Shown piece after piece: positions 1 through 12,500 of a stretch of 20,079 bases of DNA (position 1 is the stretch's first letter; each line of letters begins with the position of its first letter). The stretch spans positions 132,762-152,840 of the forward strand of contig BMAT01007441.1 in assembly GCA_019649035.1 (NCBI GenBank), read 5' to 3'. The DNA is from Elysia marginata. Taxonomy: Eukaryota; Mollusca; Gastropoda; Plakobranchidae. Below the pieces are notes generated by a model that was not told the DNA's origin, did not search any database, and was given only the letters and a program-made list of their open reading frames with translations. A program made the translations under genes and the position numbers.

Positions 1-1518
<1,518 letters not shown>

Positions 1519-3010
1519 CCAGAGCTAGGGTAGACAGGAGAATGTGGGGACAAAGAAGTTTTTGGACAGGACTGAAGAGCATTATCACATGTTAAATTTT
1601 ATTGGAAAGCTATGAGAATTGTTTATCTGTTAAAAGAGCTAGCTATGTTAACATTGTTTTTCTCTTGACTCTTTTCAAAACCAGCACAGCATTTAAAATA
1701 TTTGAACTCAGATCTTTTAGAAGATTCAATCTTTTATCCTTTCCTACATCTATTGAAGTTTACAACATTCCGTGTTTAAAAAATGTTGTGATTGATATTG
1801 TGTTTACAATAACATTGAAGGGAATGATAAAACAGTTTTTAACAAGCATACAACAGGAAAGATTAATTTGCTTTTGGTTGGTCTGTAATAATGCTGTTTT
1901 ACATTATGGTCACACAGGTCTTATGAGACATTCATAAGTACAGCTGAAATTTACTGATGTTGAAAAGGATTCTTCCAAAATTTATAAAAGCTCTCAGACA
2001 ACTGGAAATAGTTAAATAAGAACAAACATCCACATATGTCACTGTGACTTAAAGGTATGAATGTAGTAAAACGTAAATCTTACATATTAAACTTGTTTAC
2101 TTTCATTTGACATGGGCAGCTTTTAAAATACAAAATATTTATAATTTGGTAAAGTATGGTGCTGTTCTTTACAAATTATGGCTGAGGTTTATCGTGACAG
2201 TATCCTAAAACGAATTACATTAAATTTCGAAAATTTAAAAAATAAGTTTCATTTTTGTCTTGTTTTTTAGATAATAAATTTTCAGTGATGGTGTTAAATC
2301 CTCATTTATTGAAGATCTAAGGCACTATTATATAATTGCAAAGGCCAGAAGAATTTACATAAAAAGCCTGTTTCACGCAGCAAACCAGGCCATTATACAG
2401 TTATATCGCACAAAAAAATTGAAAGAAGTTTTTGGTGCTGTGTCATTGTTAAGTCTTCCTTGAAAAAGTTATAAGGCTACCTTCTCATATGGATTTTATG
2501 TTCTTCAACACTCTTCAAATATTTAGGAAATATGAGAATCCTGATACCTTCTCGGCTTCGAATCCTATTTACTTTTCTATAACTTGAAAAGTTTTGGAAG
2601 AAATTTTCTTTCCTTGCCAATTTTTGTTTCACTGTGGTTAATATCTAACTTAGTCAAAGTGTCTCTGGTAACAACAAGCAGCTAAAGGGGGCATTGGTTT
2701 TAAAGATTTATATTACCTTTGTGTAGTCGTTGTAGTTCTATAAAATTTAGAAGTGTACACATTATCTTAATATCTTATCAAGTAGAAATTTTTGTTGCTC
2801 TTCTTTCAATATTTCCAGTTTAATTCAAAACAAAAGTTTTTTCCTTTAAATCATATCCATAGTATATGATGCAAACTTTGGTAAACTTTATTTTTGATGA
2901 ACTAAGGTTTTAATGTCTTTCAGTGGATATTGACATTTTTTGGGGTTTTCTTTTTCTTTGAGGCATGAATGAGAAATAAATAAAAACTTTCTATGAATGC
3001 ATGTCTGACA
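1519..3010 (+). other. probable LC3 3' untranslated region
   Basis: This AT-rich sequence follows the LC3 stop codon and has no recognisable protein-coding content. Candidate polyadenylation signals on the + strand occur at 2086 (ATTAAA), 2273 (AATAAA) and an overlapping AATAAA pair at 2975-2984. The true cleavage site cannot be chosen from sequence alone. An open frame at 1602-1937 is low-complexity and unlike any family I know. Confidence 0.5.
2975..2984 (+). promoter_or_regulatory. candidate polyadenylation signal of the LC3 gene (double AATAAA)
   Basis: Two overlapping AATAAA hexamers (2975-2980 and 2979-2984) lie about 1.46 kb past the LC3 stop codon. They are followed by a short T/G-containing stretch and then a C-rich tract. 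This is the strongest hexamer cluster in the first 3 kb, but use of the upstream hexamers at 2086 and 2273 is equally possible. Confidence 0.35.
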
Positions 3011-4410
3011 AGAACACCTCCCCCCCCCCCTCTCCCCCAAAACTATCCACTGCTAGACCTATGAAAATCTTTATTACTATCTTAACAATGACTTTAAAAA
3101 TCATTAAAATGCACAGCTAAAACAAAAGTAATGAACATGTAATAATTCAACATAATATTTTTAGGTTGTGGTTATCTCTCTTCTTGTCATGGGCATGGTT
3201 TCCCCAACTTTTTTTTTTTTCAAAATGCGCTGGTCTGTTTGCATTGTGTAGCTTTTATTGATGCTTTTCACAAGACTTATTGCCCTTGCTTTTTCTTTGT
3301 GCCTTGTGTCTCTGTTAATGCAATTTAAAGAACATTCTGTCTGCCTTTTTTTCCTTTAGGTTTTTTTTTTCGTAGAATTTAGAAATCTGTTAACTTTACA
3401 TTCTGTCTACCTCTTTTCGTTTTCATTGTACTTTATAGAACTTTAGATTCTACCTATTAGCTTATGTGAATATTTTTTGTTCTCTTTCTGTCTCCTATTA
3501 TATAATTATGCTTTTTGTTTTATTGAACAGTTGTATACACATGAATATATATTATGCTGATAAATTGTTTTCCATAAAAAAATATGAATTTAAATAACAA
3601 AGGCTAACAAAATTTACATACACAATTATATAAAATGTTTGTGAATTTATTTTTTTTTTATGGTGTTATATAATTGCAGTATTGTGAGAAAGAAAAATTG
3701 TGGCTGAGGAAACAAAAAAAAAAGAATTAAAAAGAGGGAGAGGAGATAGAAATATAAAAGAAGAAGTTTAGGTGAGCAGCAGTGTCTTTTTTTTATCTGC
3801 AAAATTGTTCACTTTATTGAATATACGAAACCTGTAAAAAAGTGCTTTGAGATTAAGATATACAAAAACAAGTGCCATGTTAATTTATTTTGATAATCAA
3901 ATTTGAAAGGGTGTCTTGTTTTTCCAGTTCTTGTACTTGTTTCCTAAAAACATATCCCTCAAATCTTATTTCAGCACAATTAATCTCTTGTAGCCTCAAT
4001 TTCCATTTTTTGTGTAATCAAAGGACATTGAAATTTATCAAATAAGGTCTCTCCTCTAGGCACTACATTGTATTACATTTTTTAAATACAATTTACAGCT
4101 ACTAATCAAACATTAATTATGATAGATGGTTGAAGCTCTTTTTATGAATAATTGATATATGCATCTAGTTCTCATTTTATCTCCAGGGTCTTTCTTTTGT
4201 TTACGTGTGCTGAGATTTATGCCATTATTTTTTTCATGTAAGCAACATAAGACTCGGTGAATTTTTCTGAATACCCCATTGTCAGTGATTCAAACTAAAA
4301 AAAAAATCTTAAAAACAATTTATCTTGTGGAGAGAAAAAAAATTAATTGTTTTTGTGATTGATTTATCATTATATGATACTTTTTAATTTTGCCTTAGAA
4401 AGCAAAAAAA
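3011..4410. other. intergenic AT-rich stretch without recognisable gene
   Basis: I see no coding exon, tRNA or structured RNA here. The content is mainly T-rich sequence with many homopolymer runs. It may include further 3' UTR of the LC3 gene. Confidence 0.6.
3018..3038. repeat. poly-C / C-rich simple tract
   Basis: An almost pure C run, interrupted only by T, stands out in otherwise AT-rich DNA. It is a low-complexity tract and a likely site of sequencing or assembly length error. I assign no function. Confidence 0.9.
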
Positions 4411-4715
4411 AATAAAAATATATATATATACCAGTGCAGTGTATAAAATATTTTACAAATGCCCCCCTAACAGGCAACTTCAAACCTCTAAACCACCATA
4501 CACACTGGAAAATCGCAGATAGGAATAATGCATCACATTAACACACTGGCAATTTTTTTTTACTAACTTTATCAGCCCTCTCATTTGACACGGGCGTTTT
4601 TTAATCTGACACAGTCTTTCTCAAAGACCTGACTTTACTCTGAGTCTGAGCAAACCTAGGATTTGAACATCAGGCCTTTTGGTCTGAACACAAAATCTCT
4701 ACCAAGAAACCATAT
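4411..4715 (-). mobile_element. tRNA-derived SINE-like element (decayed)
   Basis: Read on the - strand, the head resembles a tRNA gene. A box A-like TGGTTTCTTGG (4712-4702) runs into GGTAGAG. An anticodon-arm-like stretch follows with complementary TTTTG and CAAAA, and then a box B-like GTTCAAATCC at 4668-4659. The spacing between the boxes, about 44 nt, suits a type 2 RNA polymerase III promoter. About 220 nt of more GC-rich, non-tRNA body follows, ending in an AT/TA simple repeat at about 4411-4431, as in many SINE tails. The T-stem pairs poorly and there is no intact cloverleaf, so this is not a functional tRNA. The outer limits are approximate because no target-site duplication was identified. 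Confidence 0.5.
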
Positions 4716-5069
4716 TTTAAATTATGCAGGGCCTGTTTACTTTAAGATAAAGTTGTATGAAATACATTTTTTGAGGCAACCAAGTTGAATCAAGCACAAG
4801 TCACTTAAACTTGTCTGGAGTTAGAGCCCTTTGACTTTAAACAAACAAACAAGTTGCTCTAAAAAGTCTAAAATTAACAATTTCTATTTCCTTCAAAGGA
4901 ATTTTCTCAGCTCCTATAATTGATTTCTTAGGTTTACATTTTTTCAGCACCTGAAAGGGCATGAAATAAACTTAGAAAATGTTAATAAATCAATATGTAA
5001 AAAAAAAAATATAACGTGTACCTGATTTGCCCTGGTTACCTCACATTTATGGAGCTGCTGAAATGTACA

Positions 5070-5094
5070 GTATATATATATATATATATATATA
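5070..5094. repeat. TA dinucleotide microsatellite
   Basis: An uninterrupted run of alternating T and A of about 24 bases. It is a simple sequence repeat, probably polymorphic in length. Confidence 0.95.
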
Positions 5095-6438
5095 CATATG
5101 TATTGCCATTTGTCATTTGTGCATATTCTGGTCAGTATTTAATGCCATCTGTCTGGGTAATTTCTAAATGGTTCCAATAAATTAGAGGCACTGGTATAAA
5201 AAGTAATTATGTCACAAGCATCCTTGCAAATGTCTGTGTCATAGATTCTGAGTAGATAGTTTCAGTTCCATGTATCTCTGAAAATCTGACAGATTATTTA
5301 GCCACCCCTCTCCTCCTCCCGCTAAGAAAAGTCATCTTCATTATTCTTAATTTTTAAAGAAAGCTAGTAATAGACTGAGAGATTCTATTTCACAAAGTTA
5401 TCCCGCCTAGAGTAAAAAAAAAATTAGTTTGTTAGAGAGCAAGTTAAACTTTTGTCTATAGTTTCCAAAATGAAAGTCGTTTTATTTGGGGTACAAATAT
5501 TCACTGATTATCATAATGAAGCTTAGCTCATTGTAAAAATTTTAAGAACTGTTTACTTGTACATAGACATAATAAGTAATGTGTATTATTTTTTGTAGTA
5601 TTGGTATTAAAGTGTCTTTTGATGATGTTGGCTTTATTTTAAATTTTTTTTGCATTTTGTGAAGTGAATATGTTTGCATTAAACAATCATTTTCTATTCT
5701 ATGTAATATATGCACCAATGAACACAAACTTGTGTATTTTTTTTAATTTTGGAGGAATAAGAGAAAAATGTCAAGGTTTTATTGTTCAATAAATATCACT
5801 CCCAGCCTCTTCAAATTAATTGGTGCTATTATAAATCATCCAATGTTTCACAATCTCCATTAAATTGATTTGTTAAGTTATTAAGTGCATTTTTTAAAGT
5901 TCTAATGAAGTAGAAATTTTTAACTTTTTTTTCTTCCTTTGACTGTACTTTGTTTGAACATTACAGAGTGGACTGGGGATTTAGATAAAAAATCATGTAA
6001 ACATTTTGGAGTCAACTTTTTAAATTTACTCTTATATAACCATACTCGTTTCATCTTGGTTTAATTTGTTTTGACACCAAAATAATCCTATAGCCTCATA
6101 TTTTTTCATGACAGTTATGTTAAAAGATTCTGCTGTAACTGTGAAAAACTATTTTAAGAGACAACAGTGTGTATATATCATTTGGAAATGTTTTACTTTA
6201 AGTGAGTCCATGATAACCGCAAAGAAAGTTGATCTCATAGCCTTCTGCTTGGATGCGTAGTAAAATGTTTTATTTGCAAAAACTTGTCACATGCAGAAGA
6301 GATTTTAAAACGTTTTTGATTTATTACATCAATGAGCTAGCAATGCAATACTCATTATAGTTTGTAAAACAACTGTGAGATAAAGTGGACCTTGGATTCA
6401 ACAAACATCTCCACAAAATGTGTTGACCTTATCAAGTC

Positions 6439-6470
6439 AATGTCTCAGGTTTCACGGGGATAGAGACATT
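6439..6470. repeat. short perfect inverted repeat (8-bp arms)
   Basis: AATGTCTC at 6439-6446 is the exact reverse complement of GAGACATT at 6463-6470, with a 16-nt spacer. It lies in a locally more GC-rich patch of the intergenic region. Chance is a reasonable explanation at this arm length. Confidence 0.6.
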
Positions 6471-8410
6471 GTTATTCCATTTGCCAAAGTCCTGGCAAAC
6501 ATGGATGCTACACTTCAGTCATAGCCAAAATAGGGTCAGGAGGCCAGGTGATAGTGAAAAATAGTCCCAGGAACTTGGGAATGACAGGGTCAAGTTTGTT
6601 AAACTTAAAGCCAAGACTAGTTGGGAACAAGGTCTCTGAAGGAGCGCAAGGCGGGTTAAATAGGACAGTCTACACTTTCTTTCAACTTTGTATTCAGACT
6701 TAGAAAAAGCCCACCTTTAGTTTCAATTTCAATTCCAGTTTGTGGATAGCTAGGTTGGTTTAAAATAGATTTGTTGATACAAGGTCTACTAATAGTACTA
6801 TATATCTGCTTTTTTTCTGCTGGTTTCAAACTATAGGATAGGTTGATAGCAGTTTTAAAAAGCATTTAAAATAATGTTTCAGATGTTTTTGAAAAAGGAA
6901 AGATTTTTTTAGACTGTCACTTGCCTAAAAGTTAAAAAAAAAATATTTGCAGCTGAAGAAGTTTTATAGTGGAATATTGTGTTGTATTTAATAACCAAGA
7001 TGGACTTCATTTACTACGGGGTATGTATTTAAATCCAGCTTATTTCACCCAATAAATGTTTCACAAAACTGCAAATTGTTTTTGTGCTGTTAATGGGATG
7101 GGGAATGGTAAAGGAAAAGACTGTCTGGCGTTATATTTATGGGGAGTTTTTTTTTCTCAAAGTTTTTTTTTATGTATTGCACAATATTTTTTCACCTCTC
7201 CCCAAAACACACATTAACGCACAATACACATTCCAAAATCATCAAATGAGGTGTGAAGATGAAGTCAATAGTGTGAAAAAGCAAAATATTGTTTAATATC
7301 AGCATGGCAACTGTGAAGAGAATTTTTTTGTCCAAATTTGCAAACAGTCACTCTTTTAGAAAATAATTTAAAAAACGTGTTTTAAATATTTATCGTCATG
7401 ATTTTTTGCATCAATATTTAAAAAAAAATAAAAATCAATAAGTTGAGATGCCTTTCAGAAGACAAAATCACATAAAAATTTGTCACAAGAAATATCAGCA
7501 GCACAACTGTATACAAAAAGTAAGAAATAGGGAGGTTAATTTGATTGAAAAAATTATCAAATTACCCTATAAAAGTTAATTGTAGTCAATACAAAAAAAG
7601 TACTTGGCAGAGTGAGTGGCTTTAACACTAGAGTGCCCTTTCTAGCCAGGAAATAATGTAAAAAAATATAGATGGGATGGGCTTGCGTCTTTCTAAATGG
7701 ATTTCTTCATGTAAACTACTATGTTATTGTAGGAAGAAAAATATTTCTCGCTTTAAGCATCCAAGGGAAGCTTAGGGTGCATTTAACTATACAAAGGAAA
7801 GAAATTCAGAGCTTAGTTCATACATGTATTATGATACCTGCATTTTACTTCACAACATAAACTCAACCACAAGTCTTCAAATGTATGGTGACCCAGGATT
7901 GAGGAAAACCCTAGCATCACACCTCTAGTCTAAACATTTCAGTTCTCTGCATTTTTCAATTCCCCACTCTTTTCTGAAGAAAGAGCACTTTCTTTCATTA
8001 AAATATCTTAATCATAACTTGAGCTATGGCTTTCCACATTAGAAAACAAGAAACAGAGAAATAGGCATTTAAAGTTCAAACGTCAACGAGTAAATAAATT
8101 CCAAGCTCAGTAGTTTCACAAAAATCAAAATTAAAAAAAAAAATTCATTTAATTTTCAATACGCATTGACTTAATTGGTGCAGGAATGTTTCGCCAGGGC
8201 TAAAAACCTCGAAATTGACCAAAGACACACAAACCGTTTTTAAAACTACAGGGCCATTTAAGTGAAAGAGCTTGGGACCAGCTTTTTCAGTTAAAAATAT
8301 ACAAATTTTGAGGTCTAAAGATTGATGACAAAAAAGAACATACTATTTAGGATTATAAAATAGATTCAAGTTTCCTAAAAATTTGACTCATTGAAGTTAG
8401 AGTTCAGCAT

Positions 8411-8505
8411 ATTTGACTGTAATAAAAGCCTATATCTGGGTTTTGAATTAACAGAATTAAAAATTTTAGCGGATTTCACTGTAATAAAAGTCTATATCTC
8501 AGTTT
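8411..8505. repeat. imperfect direct duplication, 62-bp period
   Basis: The 33 bases at 8411-8443 recur at 8473-8505 with four mismatches. The shared core is ACTGTAATAAAAG, then C or T, then CTATATCT. Similarity fades on both sides, so this looks like a small local duplication or two edges of an old insertion. Confidence 0.7.
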
Positions 8506-9500
8506 CCTGATTTGCCACTTTGACCTCGTTTTCCAAGGTCACCACACAATCACCAAAGTTATCTTTAGTAGTTAACTTCACTATATATTAACGTTTTCTC
8601 AAATAAAAATCATCCTGCATCCAGTTACAGCAAAACATGTGAGGGAGGTTTCCAAAACATATTACTACATATATTTAAGAACATAGCATTAATGTTCATA
8701 TAATTTATGGCAATTGTCACTTAATGTCTATTTTAAGCTATAAATAGTTTTATCGATTCATGTGGAATAACTGTGTCTGACATGTAGAATTTATTCTTAT
8801 TACAACTTTTTTGTTTCCTCTCATGTAAGTAGTACTCATTTGAAAGGGGTCAATTAGTTTCTTTAAAAACTTTTGGAATATCGAAAAATTATTCACTTTT
8901 GTTCTCCATTTTGGATTATAAAACTTAAAATGTCATACTTTGTATATATATGAACAGAAAAAAGGAATGTAAAATGGATTTGTGTAAATAAAGATTTGAA
9001 ATGTAGCGATAAATATATATATCTTATATATGTTCTTGTCAAAATACAACAAGCATTTTAAAAAATAGAAAATAAAAATTCAAGAATTTTCCACCTAAAA
9101 ATGCTTGCATATTCTGTAAGCCAGCAAATGGAAAAAAATTATCCAAACAAGTTCCCAAATTTTCATGTATGCCACATTTAATTCAACATAGCTTAAAATG
9201 TTAATAGCTCACATAAAACAATCACATACAAAACACTAATATTATTATGATCAAGACAATATGCATAGAAAGCCCAAAGCGAAAAAACTCTTAGTATCCT
9301 TTTGGACATTATTTCAATAGTAAAAAAAAATTGCATATTTTTCAAGAATAAAAAATTATTCAAACTGTTTGGTAAATGTAAAAGAAAAAAAACTATACTT
9401 TGTAGATTCATCATATTGGTTATACTTTAAAAATTATGTATTCCTAGTTTAACAGTGCTATCTGCATGATTTGCAATAGTTTGGTGAAGGAACATCCACC
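8506..9500 (-). other. probable 3' untranslated region of the chitobiase gene
   Basis: This sequence lies downstream of the proposed stop codon on the - strand and is AT-rich, with no recognisable coding content. An open frame at 9193-9414 on the same strand is hydrophobic, low in complexity and not homologous to anything I recognise. The 3' end of the transcript is not fixed by the sequence. Confidence 0.4.
8790..8795 (-). promoter_or_regulatory. candidate polyadenylation signal of the chitobiase gene
   Basis: TTTATT on the + strand is AATAAA on the - strand, about 700 nt past the proposed chitobiase stop codon. A nearer variant (ATTAAA, - strand, 9182-9177) lies about 320 nt past the stop and is an alternative. 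Confidence 0.3.
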
Positions 9501-9524
9501 TTAAGCTTGGTCTGTCTCTGGAAT
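9501..9524 (-). CDS. CTBS: chitobiase gene, proposed terminal coding exon
   Basis: After a long T-rich tract and a CTATCAG acceptor, eight codons read I-P-E-T-D-Q-A-stop (TAA at 9503-9501). The phase matches the donor at 10891, and the acceptor is the best-looking one I saw downstream. The peptide is too short for homology to support it, so the exon rests on splice signals alone. Confidence 0.45.
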   Translation of the reverse strand: MPETDQA

Positions 9525-12500
9525 CTGATAGAAAAAAAACAACAAAAGACATTGACCAGTGAGTTTTAGTTTATCCATTCCTGATCCATATCAGTAAGAA
9601 AGCAAAAGAATAGAGCTAGGGCTAATGCAGCCTTAACAATGGAGCTACCACAACTGCAAAAATGATACAGGGCACTTCTAATAATTCAAACTTTCATGTA
9701 AACAAAATTTAACTTTATATTGTAGTAAAAAATATTATTTGTATACAGTACAGAAGGAGACAAAAATTTGTTATCTGAATTTGGGTGAAATCAAGTAAAA
9801 AGGTTTACATGTATTTAAATTATCCTGTTTTGAGTTATATGGACTCAACTGTAATAATAATGATGATCAAAATATTTATAATAATAAAAATTTTAAAAAA
9901 ATTTTATTCTAAAGATAGAGCACACACCTCTCAACATCTTCTCATATGAAGTTTAATGTTATAAAGCTGTTAAATTTTCAAATACATTGTCATATACATT
10001 CAGTAGAACGTAAAGGTTCAAGATTAATGAACTAAAACAAAACAAAACAGCCAAAATATCTTTACCCTTAGCAGTACAATACCTTTTTAGGCGATTAATT
10101 ATAGTCAGTTGTAACATAAAAATAAAGAAATTTACACTTTAAGTTAACAAAAAGAGTCTGACTAAGCTGAGAGCAAAATTTGGGCCTTCTCAAGGCTCAA
10201 TGGAAGTTTTGAAAAAGAGTAGGAGCTCTCAACTTTATAAGGCTAAGCTGGAAAGTTGACCTTTTTTTTTTAATTTCTTGGCTTATCTCAACATGATTAT
10301 TACCAATTGATAAATTAGAGGAATTTTCAATATGCAATGGTAATAGCTGTCATCTTTAATTTTCATTTTCAAATTTGAAATCTTCTACAATCCTTCTTTC
10401 AAGATCAAGAATCAAAATTAAGATCTAAATACGATGTAATCTTGTAAGATCTATGCCCTTTGCATCCATACAATCTACCTTAACAATGTTGGAATATAGA
10501 AAAATAAAAATTAACAAGTCTAAAGCAATATTTTAATTGAACAAGATGCCTCATGACCTTCTCGAATGAGTAGAATGTCAGATATTGAATTTTAAAAAAC
10601 CCAATTCCCAAGTAGATTTATTCCTCTTTTTCCTAAAAACTGAAAAAAAAAGAATTTTTTAAAAATATCTTTCCTGCTACTTTTGATGATTTCATGCAGT
10701 TTTAAACAACTGAAAGCTATGAAAAACGCATTGTTACAAATATCAGTGCCTTGTCATGTGAAAATTGTGACACGTGGCTCATTTGCACTGAATGCAAGAC
10801 AATTGTACAGGACAACAAACGGATGAAAAGAAAAACGGAAACAAGTGAGAATCAAAGACTACATGTTTGTTTAAAACATTGAGAAACTTACAAATTTAAG
10901 GGATTCCTTCTCCGTCAAATCTTGCTTCCAACTTGGCAGAGGGTTGAACATTGAGTCTCGCATTTTCTGGCCGTATGAAGTGTCAGAATAATCAAGACAG
11001 TCTATGTGCCACATGCCAACTCCTCGGATGCCCATATCACTTGCCAGTTTGTACTTGAGACTCAAACTTTCAGGATTATCATACTGTATTTGGTACAATT
11101 TGCCATCCTGTTCAAAGATAAAAGAATTGTACTGAAGGAACTTGAAAGCATAAATAGGAGGTAGGACTGGACTGAAAAAATAAAAACCATCATACAACCG
11201 CCCAAATTGAAAAAGAGAACAAATACATACATAATACAATTACCACATTAAAAGACAGCCAAAAACAGAATATATGGGCTACTTTGGAAAGACAATATCA
11301 AAATCACTGACACTATTTTTTTTTAATACACATGCGTAACAAAAAAAGTTAGCAAAGAATAACAACAAATGTAATTTAACAGATTTAAGAACTAAAATTA
11401 TCCTATTTGTTATAAATTGTATGTCTAGGCATTGAAAATTTAACATTTTATCTTCCACAATCTTCTGCAGACAATAAAAATAAAATCCAACAACGTCCTA
11501 CTATCAATCCCAATAAGTAGGCTCTAGCAGCTTTTAGATTTAAAATGATGTGTATATTTTAAACAGAGTGTTTTTCTGAGTTCCCAAACTCTATAAGATT
11601 GTGTGGATCATCATAAACCTTTGGAATGAAATATTTTTGCAGATCTATGATTTAAAATGTGAAAAAAAATCAGGGATTGACAATCTTAAATTTTAAATGC
11701 TGTTTTTTTTCTGTTTGCAGCATGGCTCCAAGACAATTTTTAATAACCCTATCCTGCAATTAACTAGCAAATAATAAAAATATATATTCAAGCTATTTGA
11801 TATCCATTGAGTTATACAAAATAAAATTTAGACTTAACTTTGGCTTTAAGGCTGAAAGAACCTTCAACAAAAAAGTTATGAACCGATATAGTAGAGTTTA
11901 GAAAAAAAAATTCAAAGGGCTTTAGCAAATATGCTGCTACATTTCCAACTTTGAGTGAAGATTATCGAAAAAAAATGCAGGGTATTTGGTAGGCCTAAAC
12001 TTAATGCAATTTAAATTTTTCGGGAATTGTACTATTTTGGTTTCTCATGACAGAGCAAATTTTGGTTGTAGCCATGACTGAAGCAGCTTTCAGAAATAAC
12101 TGATCTGAAGGCATTCAATTTTTTTAAGTTTATAAAGTTGCCTTCAACATCTACATAGGGCCTTGAGATTCAGCTCACAACTTCTTAAATAGACAATGTT
12201 GACTTAATGCAGTTTTATTTTTTTATAAACAATAAGATAAGAGTGCAAACAGATAAATAATAGTTTCTATAGGTCATTACTTACACAGAAACCAAATAAC
12301 TTTTAGATGTATATGTATGGGGTACACAATGTCATTACAGTAGAATCCCTATAAACCGAAAGCCAGTTAACCAAAAAATACGATGAACCGCAAAGAAATC
12401 AAAAGGTTTTACAAGTCTCGTCTTTGTCTTTGTAATCATTAATGTGATAAATCGAAATGTTTATAAGCTGCACTGACTTCAAACCGAAACAATATGAAGC

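Larger units (their letters stand above)
4716..8410. other. intergenic stretch between the two convergent genes
   Basis: No coding exon could be supported on either strand. The stretch has a long TA run at about 5070-5094, scattered AATAAA hexamers (for example near 4965, 5177, 5789 and 7051), and a somewhat more GC-rich patch at about 6400-6660 containing a short inverted repeat. Small open frames here (for example 5542-5727, 6656-6865, 7084-7296, 7672-7860) look random in composition. Confidence 0.6.

Noticed and set aside
1602..1937. 111-codon open frame on the + strand after the LC3 stop
   Set aside because: It lies in probable 3' UTR, its composition is that of AT-rich random sequence, and it matches no family I recognise.
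2521..2580. Box B-like TTCGAATCC in the LC3 3' UTR region as another tRNA relic
   Set aside because: No box A-like or D-arm sequence was found at the right distance upstream.
4620..4715. Functional tRNA gene
   Set aside because: The stems pair poorly and no complete cloverleaf can be drawn. It is treated as a tRNA-derived repeat.
9193..9414. 73-codon hydrophobic open frame on the - strand
   Set aside because: It is Phe/Leu-rich because of T-rich DNA, lies downstream of the proposed chitobiase stop and has no supporting splice signal or homology.
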